NCBI GenBank assembly: GCA_004369045.1
Contig: ML213510.1
Coordinates: 318,594 to 382,593, forward strand
Direction: 5' to 3'
Source: Heliocybe sulcata
Taxonomy: Eukaryota; Basidiomycota; Agaricomycetes; Gloeophyllales; Gloeophyllaceae
DNA length: 64,000 bases
Shown: piece by piece, positions 10,998-23,017 of the stretch
Position numbering within the stretch: position 1 is the stretch's first letter
How the letters are laid out: each line of letters begins with the position of its first letter
Notes under the pieces: generated by a model
The model's database searches: none
What the model was told of the DNA's origin: nothing
What the model saw: the letters and a program-made list of their open reading frames with translations, nothing else
Position numbers and translations under genes: made by a program

Positions 10998-13995
10998 ATG
11001 GCCCCTGCACGACCGTCAAGAGCGAAGGCGCCGCAAGCACCCCTCTACAACGATGACACCGACTCAGGTGACGAGACTGAGCAAGAGACGCCTCGCCCGC
11101 AGCGCCAGGGCCTCAAGAAACGGCTCAGCGAGGTCTACAATCCCGATAATGACCACAGCTTCTCATCGGACCCGGGCAGAGCGCCCTTCAAATCGGTAAA
11201 CGTCAACGATGACATGGCGGAGAAACGGAGGAGGAGGAAGAGCACGAAGGGTGGTGTGACGTTGGAGGAGAATGCAGAGGCTGGCCCGTCAGGGGAAGTT
11301 GCAGCAGAGTCGTCCAAGGCTGGCGCACAGGCAAGGCAGAAGCAGCCTTTGAACTCTGTTGCCCAAGTGCCCGCTGTGGATGTTCCATTGGATGTCATGA
11401 GCTCGAATTTTGAGGAGTGGATGAAGATGGCTACCGATAACGTGAGTTGCTCCTGTTCGACCGAGATTGATTCTGCGTCAGTCATATGATGCTATGGAGA
11501 TCTTATCCTCTTGTCCAACCCTCATCTACTCTGTGTTGTGCTCGGGGACTCGGGCATGATTAACGATGCTATATTCCCTAGAAAATCAATGCTACCAATT
11601 CATGGAACTTCGCCCTGATAGACTACTTCCACGACATGTCCCTCTTGCGCAACACCACCGACAACTCTATCAATTTCCAACGCGCATCTTGTACGTTGGA
11701 CGGGTGCGTCAAGATCTGGACAAGCCGAGTCGACAGCGTCGGAACAGAAACCGGAAAGCTCCTTAGCAACCTCGCCACAGACGGTCGACTGGAAGAAGAA
11801 GAGGAACCCACGTCGGATAATCCTGACCACGATCCCTCCCAACCTAAAAAGCGGGCGAAAGCACACAAGGCGGAGTCGACGCTAGCCAAGAACGCAGCTC
11901 AGTTGCGCAGCAAGAAGCTTGACCTGGAATTCAGCGTCGACCCGTTGTTCAAGAAGACGTGCGCCGACTTCGATGAAGGTGGTGCCCAAGGTTTGCTCAT
12001 GAACCACTTGAGCTTGGGGGTTGGCAGTGAAGGGAATATGCGAGTCATTTTTGATGCCAGTGATTCGATGGGCAAGACTGGCGATGAAGAGGAGGATGTC
12101 CAGGAACCCGAGGATGAGGTTGATTTGAGCTATCTGAGATGTAAGAAATATGCTCGTGGTTGTTTCAAGCATGACGTACTAACGCCCGTGCACGGCAGCC
12201 CAATTTCTTCCTGATCTGGACGTGTTGGAAGATAAGGCCATCTCGCATTCGTTAGCGAGCTTTTCCTTCTCTGCAGACTCATTCGCATTCGACGACGCCT
12301 TCATCAAGGATAGTAACCGTGCCGCCGGACCTGCGCATGAGGACGACGACGACGATCAGAATGACTTTGGAGACTCAGGTGGTTATGATGCGCCCATGGA
12401 CATGGGCGGCGCTGGTGAAGAAGACTTTTTCCAAGGAGACCAAGCCGTTGGAGATGATTACATCGGTGACATGCCCCAGGAGGACTTCGTCTCTGGTGGC
12501 GATGATAATTCTGTGCCTGCTGAAGGCGCTCAGGGTGCCCAGACGCGTCCGGGTGGATTTGTACCCTTCGATCCCCGCCGCCCGCCGAACGAGCGCGACC
12601 TGATCATGGCGATGACCGATACCGACGGGGATGGCATGGTGGATTACTTTGATCAAGCCTTCTTGAAGAACTGGGCTGGTCCTGAGCACTGGAAGCTGCG
12701 CAAGGTTGTAAGAAAGCGTGAGTACCTTGAGTGGAGCGCCGCAACGTACGCTGATATTCCCTTGTAGCTGATGCACCTGATGCTTCCGCTCCTAAACCCA
12801 GGAAGGAGAAGAAGGAGGCATTCAAGATAGACTTCCTGACCCCCGCTGAGAAGGATCTGAAAACTCGCTCCCAGGAGCTATTCGCGCCTAGCACCCGCGG
12901 CGCAGGTATCAACCTTCCGAGCACTTCCGGTGCCAAGGGAGGGGCGTCGCGTAAGACGAGTCAAGGTAAGAAGTCCAAGGACAAGGAAGAGAAGAAAGAT
13001 GAGCACGTCCTACCGGACGATATGCACTTCTCTAGCCGACAACTTATCACCTTGTTCTTGAAGCCTCAGTTCTCGGTACGTGATGCCACTCCACTACCTG
13101 GATGGTATTGTATACTGAACTGGTGAGTACAGTTAAGGATGCGTGGGCAACGCTCAATAGATGATCGGGCCGATGGTGAAGTGGACGAGAACTTCTGGGC
13201 TCAGGCAGCTGCGCAACAAGCCGCGGGACGTATGGGTTCCGACGAGGCGGACGAAAGTGAGTCTGAGTCACAGCCGTGCCTAATTCTCTAAAGTAATGTG
13301 TGATCTAGCTGCCGACGGTGCTATTCCCTTCAATACTCAGTTCTTCCATGATGACTTTGATGATGGGCCTGGCTTCGATGACGTCGACGACGGCCTGGGG
13401 GGTTCAAGCGTAGAGCCTGGCGAGCAAGATCTATTGGCGGCTACTCAGGGCCACGCGCGTCGTGTCAGACCCGAGACTGTCAATTACGCGAAACGGGCTA
13501 AGCGCGTGGATGTCCGGAAGCTCAAAGAGAACATATGGAAGGGTCTTAGCATCGTTGTGCCAGAGGGGAAGGAGCAGGATGAGGACGGTGATGAGTCAAT
13601 GGCAAGTGGAGAACCAGCTTCCAGTATTCGTTGCTTACATCTTGTTACAGGAAGTCGATAGAGACGAGGAAGGCACGGATCCGAAGGAGGGGCGGGTCTT
13701 CAGCTCAGTCATATCTGACCTGCGCACTTCATATCCAAGGGAGAAGATGGAAGAGATCAGCACAAGTTTCTGCTTCATTTGTCTCCTGCATTTGGCCAAT
13801 GAGCGAGGGCTAAAACTAGAGGTTGGTAAGGAGCCGGGGATAGACGCTCTTCCCGAAGATGAGGAGCAGCAAGAGGCTTTGAAAGTCGGCGACATATGGG
13901 ATTTGAAGGTACGTCTGGGACCGCGGGCATCTGCTCCAAGGTTTCTGACTCTTTGGTAGGTTTATAGGGACCCAGATGCGACCCCCGCTGCATAG
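10998..13995 (+). CDS. BRN1: Condensin complex subunit 2 (CAP-H / Brn1, kleisin)
   Basis: The kleisin subunit of condensin I, which bridges the SMC2-SMC4 heads and recruits the HEAT subunits for mitotic chromosome compaction. The N-terminus has the conserved KKRLSEVYNPDN, an acidic/basic linker (DDMAEKRRRRKST), then FEEWMKMATDN joined after an intron to KINATNSWNFALIDYFHD. The block FQRASCTLDGCVKIWTSRVDSV is diagnostic of CAP-H. Acidic middle segments (12200-12500) precede the conserved RDPDATPAA end; the region 13750-13900 (SFCFICLLHLANERGLKLEV) is the C-terminal winged-helix part that contacts SMC4. At least eight introns; the last joins DIWDLK to VYRDPDATPAA, stop at 13993-13995. Full length, no breaks seen. 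Confidence 0.93.
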
Positions 13996-14252
13996 CGCTA
14001 TGAGGCCGTCTTGGTTTATCACCTGAGGATCTGTTATGTATTTTTCAGCTCTTCTACTCTTTGGCAACTCGGTTATACATCTCTGTATCGACTATCTTAT
14101 TTATAATCTAACGATTTTCGTATTCGCATCTCAGGAGATTACAGGTCTGGGATGAGATAAAGAGATTGGTAATACAGGCAGGGAGAGACTAACGATACAC
14201 TTTTCTATAGGAGCTATACGAGATACAGAGCGAGACGGGACGTTGTTTAGAA

Positions 14253-14700
14253 TCAGAAGGAGCCGATTACGGGAAGTCTCAGTGAGCTTTTCCACCACTT
14301 TTCCTTCACTTCCTCACTCTCATGAGCTTTCCAAAGATTCTCGTACCGCGTGAAACAGCGTGCGCTGAGCTCAAGATATTCGGAGAAGGCCTGTGGAGGG
14401 AGTTCGAGCATTCCGTTTACTGGAATGCGAAAGATGTCGGTTGAGGGAAAGATTGTGAGGACATCGCGACTGGATATCCGGGCCTGAGGCACACTGGATG
14501 CCAAAAACAATCGATCACCAAATGGTGCGTAGGTGTGCACGTCCAGCCACTGGTCGCGGATAGCATGGGTGCGAGTCGCTAGCAATTATCCAAGGTCAGC
14601 TGGGCAATTGGTACTCTTCTGCGTCGCGCTAGTACTGACCTTCTACTATCATAACTTGACGCTGAACTACAGCGACAGCAAGAGTGCCCTTGTCCATCAT
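14253..14700 (-). CDS. Small protein of unknown function, two exons
   Basis: I do not recognise this protein. Splicing an intron at about 14582-14642 joins MMDKGTLAVAVVQRQVMIVE to ATRTHAIRDQWLDVHTYAPF, giving about 128 residues ending RLPVIGSF. It is acidic/aromatic, with no membrane segment or signal peptide, and the C-terminal part looks helical and soluble. Good splice sites and a long uninterrupted second exon (about 330 nt) support a real gene. It lies convergent to condensin subunit 2. It could be a lineage-restricted protein; a longer 5' extension cannot be excluded. Confidence 0.5.
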
Positions 14701-15445
14701 GATCGTCGTTGAAGAACCCAATTATTGTGAACGAAAAGGGTATCTTTGAGAAAGAGACAAGAATACACAGTCGAAAAAGAGCGCTGCTCTCTTGGGAGAG
14801 ACTTCGACGCCTGGAAGACGGGTTGAAGTTGCGTCTCTCTCCTTGTCCCACTCTTCCTATTTATCCACGCCAAGCGTATTTGGTCCGACATCACTGAAAT
14901 GCAGCGAGGATGAGCATGGTGGACCTTGCAAACGGGAACAATGAGACGGCAACTGCAGGCATCTTGCAGGCGCGCGGTACAGTAGGCTTTCACGCTAGAA
15001 GCACTGACCAAACAAAAGAGGTGGAGGAAAGGGTACAAGGTCAGTACAAGGGGAAGCCCAAAATGGGTGGCGGTTGCCCTAAAGCGGCAACTGCAGAAGA
15101 CATTGCTGCCGCGACGCCACTGGCTGCTGTCACTCGTCGGATGTACATCCGTCGAGAACGTGACTTGAAGTTGTTCTCTTGTAGGTCGCCGGGATGGTTA
15201 TGGCGCAGTAAATAAAGGCAGTTGCAATGTGGTATACTGTATTCGTGACGGTTCAAGCACAAACGACTAGTCAAACGGACAGGAAAACTTGATGGCGAAT
15301 CAAGCGAATATGAAATGGCAAGTATAGTACAACCAAGAAAGCAAGGAACAACGCAAGAAATACATCGAATGAAATGTCGAAAGAGTCTAGATCGGCAGCG
15401 GGAATTCACGACAGTAGAGACATCATGCAGGGCTCGCGGAAAACT
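14701..15445. other. Intergenic region
   Basis: 745 bp between two minus-strand genes. Two long minus-strand frames (14697-15038 and 15041-15409) lack family features or a supporting exon structure. A perfect 14-bp palindrome, CGGATGTACATCCG, lies at 15138-15151 and might bind a dimeric factor; this is speculation. Confidence 0.35.
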
Positions 15446-16849
15446 TCATAGCCCTCGTCGGTAACTTGGGTGCAGACGCAATTGTGGCTGCCAAGAACCC
15501 TTGGAGACTTGGTGAAGACTGACCAGAATCAGGTCGTGAAGTTGGATCCCATATGACCCTACTTTCCACTGCGGCTGGCCGTCTTCGTCCATCTCCTTGT
15601 CGTACATGGCCTGTGAACTTGGTCAATACTCGCCATCGAGTAAGTCGTGCTCGAGGTCACATACTTTGATGAATTCCTCGATCCGGCGGGCCACTTGCTT
15701 CGCGAGCTTCTGGCGCGTAATCGGCCCGGGCTGTGATTTCCAGTTCTTTGTCGGGATCTGCTTGCTCCAGGCATCGTAGCCCGGCCACTGAAAGTTACAA
15801 TCGTGAGTGAGTGAGCCAATTTTGCGACAGAATTCGTTACATACGTTGATACGGATCGAGACGGAAGGACCGCAGTTGATGAACACCTCGTCATCCTTAT
15901 TCACCAGCTCTCCAAGATGCCCGACTAGAGCTTCACGAACAGAGATGCCGTCCTCACTTGCGCCGGTCATCCGGAACGTAATAGGCAGGTCGAAGCGAAT
16001 CTCGTCAATGTAACGCTTCTTGTCATTTGCGGCCTGAGGACGGTACATCTTCTGAGGCACCACGCCCGGAATTCTCTGTTGCCCTTCCTTCCAGATTCTT
16101 GACTGGTCCTGATGGGTGATAGGCTGGAGAAGAAGACGTCACGAGGAGGAGGAGGCTGTATTCGAGCGAGCATCTAACCTGGGTTTCCAGAGGCTGAGTA
16201 GGGCCAGCCTCTATGACCATTGGAGACATGGCCGATACGTATATCTGCGTCGATGAAGGAGAAATCGGCGACTGAAATTTCGCCCTGAAAGGATCAGTGG
16301 CGTCTACCAGAGTCGATGAACTTGGAGGCAAGCTTGCAGAAGGCGACTCTTCAAGCCCGGGACTGCGCATCGAACCAGGGTACATGAGAATACCCGTCTG
16401 TACAGTGAGATTGTTCTGTCGGTGAGAGGCACGAGCATCGAAGCGGTGTGCGGCCGGGCTGTGTGGGTATTGCCCCCAGTGGTGGTTCCATGAAGCATCC
16501 GACCATGACTGGGGGTATACTTGACTGGCTGACACAGGCGCTGGGTGATACGGCTGTTGGATGGCAGGGTCGTGGTGGTACAAGTGCTTATATACGATTT
16601 GGGTGAGGGAGGCCCAGCGCGTCGTCAAAGGAAGAGACATACATCAAACTCTTCTTGAGAATGTCCGCCTTGCAAAGGGTGAAGGCTGTATGCTCGCTCT
16701 CCTTCCAAAGCGATGTCGTATTCAGGCGGGCTCCCAGAAGAGTGTGCTGCACTTGAGGTGCCAACTCCGGTACCGAGTCTAGAGCCAACGTGAGTTGGGG
16801 ATGTAACAAGAGGGCGAGCGACATACTCTTCGAAGCCGTTGAACGACAT
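15446..16849 (-). CDS. Conserved Agaricomycete-type protein of unknown function
   Basis: Unknown function. The start MSFNGFEEYVARPLV (16849) opens a low-complexity N-terminal half rich in Ser, Pro, His and Gln (for example HHDPAIQQPYHPAPVSASQ). After an intron comes a folded domain from about 16090: PQKMYRPQAANDKKRY, an IRFDLPITFRMTG strand pair, DDEVFINCGPSVSIRINWPG, then AKQVARRIEEFI, and the end GSYGIQLHDLILVSLHQVSK plus GSWQPQLRL. I know this domain layout from many uncharacterised mushroom proteins, but no activity is established that I can name. Five or more introns all use GT-AG. The long disordered N-terminus with a compact C-terminal domain suggests a scaffold or regulatory role, which is inference only. 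Stop at 15446-15448. Confidence 0.7.
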
Positions 16850-17848
16850 CTTGGAGGTTCACGGGAGGAGGTGAGGAGGTGTTGGATGGCTGTGAGCACT
16901 TTATATGACTCTGACTGCTGTACGAGCTCGGCGCCAAAACGGGAACGCCAGATTACACTGCATGACCATTAGCTGTGTTTGGCTGCGGACATATTTCCTC
17001 CCAGCAGAGGGCGGGACCAGAAATGAAAGCAAAGAGAGATAACGTGGGCATTTCGCGTTTTGCGCACATTTCAGTGCGTGCGTCGGTATCCGTATGTCTG
17101 GCATCCTCGGACTAGGAATACTTGGATGAGTCCGGAGAACGCGATTGGCGTTTTGCGCATCCGCTTGCCATGCATACGGCGTGTCACAGCCTGGATGAGA
17201 CTCAAAGTACATCAAGCGTGGGTAGAGGAGGCGGACGGGCTATGGACTGCTTGAGTCAGGATGTCTATGTTGCCGCGCTTGTAATAGATGCGGTACGCGT
17301 GCGGTCACACTAGCGCTTCCCTCTTGTCACGCTCGGCATGACCAGCCACAACAACATCGCCTATATGTATATGAAGTCCATATGTATATGAAGCTGAGCT
17401 GTCAGTGACTGATAGTCGTACATGGGGTCTTGTCAGGATGCCGGTATCATCGCAATAGTACTATATTGGGTGGCAGAACTTACCATTAAGAACTCGTGAG
17501 TGCAGACTTGTGCAGACGGCATGCAAGTTATCTCAAGGCCCGACCCCATATCCACCAAGAAGTTGCACACTGTACAGAAGATCAGAGAGCCAGCTACACG
17601 TAATAGAGGAAGCAGGGGCAAAGTCGAAAGGTGGATCCTTGTAGGTCCACCGGACTAGTCAGCGGCGCTTGTCACCCCAATACTGTTCCCGCCGCAGAGC
17701 AGCGACCCCGCATATACATCTGATAGGCGTCTTACCTCCGCTGGTCACTCCGACAGGCTGTGAAACATGGACTAGCCCTTCGCGGATTTCGAAAAGAATG
17801 TACTCGGCGTTCGGAAAGAGCGTAGGGGAAAATGATATCTGAACGGAT
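16850..17848. other. Intergenic region with a short tandem repeat
   Basis: 1 kb without a convincing gene. A two-copy direct repeat with core ATATGTATATGAAG lies at about 17363-17394 (18-bp period). A minus-strand frame at 17433-17621 is short and hydrophobic but has no supporting splice partner. The right end may contain an additional 3' exon or the untranslated region of the membrane-protein gene at 17849. Confidence 0.35.
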
Positions 17849-19300
17849 TCATTTCCGCCATTCCTCTGAGATATCCAGGTACCGACCGATATGATACGTC
17901 CAGCTGAAGTATTTATGGGCTTTTCCTAATCCACCTGGTTCGCACGAAGATTGAAGGGTCATCTTATCTGGAATTATAGGACCCTCCATCTCAGATTGTC
18001 GTGCAAAGTCGTACGGCGGGCCGCCCTCCACAACCCGTGTCCCATGGACGGTGACAGACCCTGTCGACATGGTGAAGTCTTCTAGCGGAGGACAGACAGG
18101 CTCGACTTTGACAGCGTACGGGATCTGCTTCGTTTCAGTCTCCGCAGCGACTCTCCTTTCATAGATCAAGTGGCGTCGCTGAAGGAAACTCAACTGAGAC
18201 GATGGGTGTCGGGCTGCCTGTTCTCCAATAGAAGGCGCCGAGCTGCCTCGGAAAAGCAGGGCCTACCTGAGCATCAATAACGGATCAACGGTATGCCTAG
18301 CGACAACTTACTCAATCAGAAGAGCGACTAGCGCTGGGAACAGTGGCTCCGCCCCGTAGAAAATTCCATAGACTGTCCACAATATACAGGAGCCATCATT
18401 ATCGGTTTCCTTCGTTTCATCTATTCCGAAATGTGGAGCGGCGGCAGTTAGCAATAACTGCGCAGTCAAATATTCGGATCACTTCGCGAAGGCTTAGAGC
18501 TGAGCCCAGGAAAACATAACATACGAATAATGGTTGAGTACTATGTAATTCGCCATGCGACGGCGCATCCTCCTTGCGTCTTGTCAGGATTGCTTCGTTG
18601 CGTCTCCATAAAGTCTCGGCAGCGTTGCAAACCATGATAGATGAGGGGGCCGACAACAATCAGTGTGCTGGCAAGCGTGGTGAAACTGCTGGATAGCATC
18701 CAGAAATATCCAGAGGCGGTCTACCAGTCGAGAGGTTGCCTCAGATGTGGCAGATGGATGTGGCGGGGTCCCATCTCCAAACTTGTCGTATAGCTGTATC
18801 GCGGGAGTTAAAATCATCGCACGAAGCTAAGTATAGACTGCAATTACCTCCAGGGGGGCGATTGCTAGTGACGCCAAAAACAAGAAACCTCGATCCATCC
18901 TTCGGTATTCTTCTATGGGTCAATACAAATTGTAGGTCGGGCGCCATATACAGAAGTCGGTAGAATTAGCCACTGGCAGATTGACTAAACGGCTGCGACG
19001 AACGTGCACTGCAGGCATGACTCGCAAGGGAGGAAGCCGACATTTACACCCTTGTGACACCGCGATGCCAGCCAAAGAAGTGAGTCCGCTCCACAAGTAG
19101 GAGGCGCTGGAGAACAGACTAGCCACTAATACCGCAAGCAGCGCACAGCAGCCCGGAACCGCTTTTCGGAGAAGACAGGATCTACACGCAAGCCTGATTA
19201 CCAAGAGTGCCGCTCCCGATGCTGAGATGGTAGGAGCTAACCGCCGAGGAAAGAGAATATCCTGCATTCCTGCTTGCGTGTAGCGTGTAGAAGGCGGCAA
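17849..19300 (-). CDS. Multi-span membrane protein of unknown function (approximate model)
   Basis: A membrane protein typical of Agaricomycetes, function unknown. Near the N-terminus (19300-19030) are hydrophobic stretches around TISASGAALLVIRLACRSC and GCCALLAVLVASLFSSASYL. Further on, after several introns, an exon at about 18300-18400 reads WTVYGIFYGAEPLFPALVAL, a recognisable last membrane span. A hydrophilic C-terminal tail follows (SFLQRRHLIYERRVAAETE and onward), ending with EEWRK at 17849. The middle exons (18420-18960) cannot be phased with certainty, so this is an approximate span, and both ends may move. The upstream ATG at 19300 is the first in frame with the first span. It could be a transporter-like or sensor-like protein; no motif decides. 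Confidence 0.5.
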
Positions 19301-20445
19301 GAGCTCATCAGTTCAGAACACGATCCTGGTTTCATGTTTTGGCCAAACCAAACTAGCCTCGTTCCTCTGCATCAGGCATGGCGGCATCAAAGGAGGATCC
19401 CAATCTTTAACCGGGGGCGCGGGGATATTGCGGGTACGAACGTATAAGGCTTGGTGTTGGATTAACGGAAGCAGTTGACAGAATCGACCACTAGCTTGGT
19501 AGCTTCCTGCAGCACCGAGCCTTTCCTGGTTCAAAAATGTCATGCTTGTCGCTAAATGACCCGATAAAGTACGCGTCCACGACCAAGACAGTCGAGAGTT
19601 TGAGAGCTCCATAGCGCAAGCAAACGGTCAGGGAAAGTGACGAAACATACGTTCCTGATATAGCTACATGTATACTTGGAGAAGCGGGCCACTGCGTTGC
19701 ATGGCATTTTACGAGTCCTGAGCTGTCCTGAGGCCTGAGGTCCAAGTAATATTTTAATTATACAATATATCCTCTGCTTAAATAATTATATAACATGGTG
19801 CAGAGATAATGAATCAAACCATCAACTAGACACATAATTAAAATTCTGAGAGCACACAAACACACATGAATTCCTGTAAGTCTACTGGGTGCCACCACGG
19901 AGAGACCGGAGCCAATCGAAATCCCGACGACGCGACTAGGACCCAAACAAATCACTTCATGTAGTGGGTTCCCACGGTAAGAACGATCTCCGGCAAAGAC
20001 GACCGCGTAGAAAATCACAATACATACGGTAATTCACAGAAATATTTATAAACACACATTAGAGTAATAAGACCTTATATTAGAAAGTACAAGTGGATCT
20101 GCGCAGAACTGCGTGACGAGGGACGAACGGAAGCGGAACGGACACTACAAAACGCGGTTTGTAGGCATTTTGTAGTCACGAATACAAGCGGACTTTGAAA
20201 CGGAGCTTCAATTTTGTAATGAGCGCAACGCAAAATAACTCTCACGACTTCTCGGCATGGTATTCCCACGCTGCTGCTGTTCGGCAACCCGCCCTACTTT
20301 TGAGCGTAAGGACTCCTCCTTCGTTACCTCAGGACTCGTAACTAGGGTCCCACGCTCAGCGCGTGCCACTACGTTTTAAGTTCAGAGACACTCACTTGAT
20401 CACCTGTGGCTGTTATCCTTCATTCTTTGAAAGCAGTCAAAAGAC
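19301..20445. other. Intergenic, partly AT-rich, divergent promoter region
   Basis: 1.1 kb between the membrane-protein gene (-) and LEO1 (+). 19740-20090 is distinctly AT-rich with no coding signal. A 7-bp inverted repeat, CTACAAA / TTTGTAG, lies at 20145-20164, and a third copy of TTTTGTAG follows at 20168-20175. These may be binding sites for the LEO1 promoter; this is unproven. Confidence 0.4.
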
Positions 20446-22219
20446 ATGTCCTCCCTCGCTGGTGCCCTTGAACCCCCCCAGGTCTACGATGAGGTCAAAT
20501 CCGAAAAGCAAGAGGCATCGGACTCACCCGCTGCCGACTTGTTCGGGGATGATGTCGACATGCAGCCCAAATCCGAAGGGGATGCTAAGAAGGACGACGA
20601 TGAGCAGGACGAGCCAATGACAGATCTATTTGGCGAGGACGCCGAAGTGACGGGTGCCAGAGACGAGAGGTACGTATACGAGGCAGCTGGGTAGAGTGCG
20701 GGCGGAAACTTAGTCGTTCGCAAAGCGCCACGTCCCCGACACCTTCCGGACATATTTCCGATGGATTATCATCGGACGAACGGCGAAGACGTCAAGAGCT
20801 GGAGTATGGAGAAGAGGAGGAGCCGCAGCACCCCGAGTACGAGCAAGTATTGGAGGCGGCAGTGCAAATACCGAATATTCCGGTACCAAAAAGCTCGGAC
20901 GGAAACGTGCGTCGTACCCTAGTCTGTATCTACGCCTTTGTGAACGACTCGAATAGTATTGGGTCATTCGCATGCCAAATTTCGTTCAAGTTGATTCTAA
21001 GCCGTTCCATCACGAGACCTATGTTGGGCCCGACGACGACGAGGCACCACAAGCAGAATCTGTCCGCGAGAAAAGTATGACGACTAAACTCAAGGTTGAA
21101 AACACGGTACGATGGCGATGGGTTAAGGACGAAAATGGAGAATATGTGAGTCTCCTTCCTCCTGAATGCATATAAGTCATTTAATATTGGTGGAAGCGGA
21201 GACAATCAAATTCAAGGGTGATTAGATGGTCGGATGGAACATTAAGCCTTTTACTAGGCAAAGAGCTTTTCGACATTTCCCAGACAATTGACACGTCGGG
21301 TACCGTGCCTCGGCAGTCTATCAGCGGCTCACACTCACAGCCAGGCCCGAGTTCGCAAAGTACCCAACCCACGCAGCCGGCCACTCCAGGGCCTAAATCG
21401 CAGGGGCTCACGTACCTGGTGGCTCAGCACAAGCGGGCGTTCATTCTCCAATCAGAAGCCGTTGTCACAGGCTACATGTCTCTGCGTCCCACGGGCATGC
21501 AGTCGGAGACCCACCGCATGCTAGTCCGCGCGGTAGGCCAGAAGCACAATAAAGTCGCGCGGCTGCGCATGGCGCCCGATCCGACGATGGACCCTGAACG
21601 CGAGAAGCTGGAGCTGCTGAAACTGCAGTCCAAGAAGCCCAAGAAGGCGCGGACTTTCGACGAGGATGGCCTCGGCGCCGGTCGCAGACGCCGCAGTGGT
21701 GTCTCGCGCAAGCGCTCTGGCGACATGATGTGGTCAGACGAGGATGAGGAGGATGAGGAGGGCATCTTCGCGGCATCTGATGAAGAGGACGATATCATGG
21801 CGAGTCCCCGGAGGTCGCATAAGAAAGCGGTGCCGGCGGATCAGCGTAAAGGTACTGGCGAGTACCTGCCAGATGACTTCCTTGTCGCGGATTCTTCGGA
21901 GGAGGAGGGCGGTGCCGGGTCTGACGATGGTACTCGCCGTAAGAAGCGGCGCCGTGGCGCAGATTATGACGAGGCGGAGGAGGATGATCTGGAAAAAATG
22001 GAGGCGAAGATTGAAGAGGAGGAGAGAAAGCGTAGGCGACAAGAGTCGGGCGGTGCTACTGAGGGCGGAGGGGATACCGAGGCCGAGGTCGGCGGCGGCG
22101 ATGAGGCCATGGACGTCGAAAGCGAGGAGGAGGACGAAGAGTTCAAAGTGCGGAAAGCTGGCACCGGCTCTCGTAAGAAGCGAGTGATGGCGGACTTCGA
22201 CGAGGACGACGAGGAGTAG
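20446..22219 (+). CDS. LEO1: Paf1 complex subunit LEO1
   Basis: Subunit of the Paf1 complex, which travels with RNA polymerase II and promotes H2B ubiquitination and elongation in the nucleus. A very acidic N-terminus (MSSLAGALEPPQVYDEVKSE; DDDEQDEPMTDLFGED) leads to the conserved LEO1 core: YWVIRMPNFVQVDSKPFHHE after splicing at about 20910-20955, TTKLKVENTVRWRWVKDENG, then SRVIRWSDGTLSLLLGKELF. Later comes QSEAVVTGYMSLRPTGMQSE and KVARLRMAPDPTMDPEREKL. The C-terminus is a long highly charged tail of Asp/Glu and Lys/Arg blocks ending EEVDEDDEE-like at 22219. The order and charge pattern match fungal LEO1, and the length (about 520 residues) is normal. Three introns near the 5' half, then one long last exon from about 21210. 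Confidence 0.93.
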
Positions 22220-23017
22220 AATTTACTGTCCCAATACGGCTCGGAGTTTGTCCGTGTTGCCATTGCATGCTACCACTACTCTCGCATTTTTTGAACCGCT
22301 AGCATCTCCGAATCCTACATCTGCGATGGTTTCCTAAGCTACGCTCTTCTGCGTGTCCTCTGTTTTCGGAGGTCCTTAACCACGCCAGGTCACTGTGAGT
22401 TCTAGTCGCTCGGCCAGTTTCAGTATGTGGAGCAGGAAACGACGGGTTCGCTAACGAGAGCCGGCGTCTTCCATTCCGAATCGAACCTTGTCCGTTTATC
22501 GGGGACAGAACATTGGTACGACCGTTTAACGTTTAGAGTTCAGCGCCGTGTATCGACATCTCTACATTTGACATCGTGGCACACAATTGCCGCCCCTCAG
22601 ATGACTGGTGAATACTGGGAGACATCAAGGGCTCAAACGTTTAGGTCTCGCCTACGTCACGCTGGGGAGGGGTAATGGCCTACTCCCACCGCAGGTGCTA
22701 TTTTCAGAGTACTCCAGGAACCTGGTACGCACAGCCGTGGCCGTGATTAAGACAATGGATCTTCTGGTCCTTCGAGAATACAACCGCATCTGGTGTAACG
22801 ACAGCCGATAAGACACTTACTCGCCCGACGTCCCGGACTTCCAAACAATATCCGTGGGCCCAATGCAACGGTAAATGAACGGGGTGATACAGCAGTACGA
22901 TCATCAAAACATCAACATTTCGATGATATATGAGCAATATTATCATGATTCATGAGTCGAACAAACATCGATCAGACCGAATCGATCAAACCGTCAATTG
23001 AGTCCCTCCTCGGCTGT
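22220..23017. other. Convergent intergenic region, no gene recognised
   Basis: About 800 bp between the 3' ends of LEO1 (+) and the ataxin-10 gene (-). Open frames are short and unlike any family. Toward 22890-22990 the sequence is AT-rich and repetitive in short words (GATCGAT/ATCGATCA type), typical of a 3' flank. No RNA gene seen. Confidence 0.4.

Noticed and set aside
14697-15409. Two long minus-strand frames between the small unknown gene and the next gene
   Set aside because: No conserved domain, no usable splice partners and no clear ATG context; treated as chance frames.
17433-17621. Short hydrophobic minus-strand frame
   Set aside because: Could be a 3' exon of the membrane protein, but no splice joins it convincingly.
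19313-19612. 99-codon minus-strand frame
   Set aside because: No family resemblance and lies in a non-conserved promoter region.
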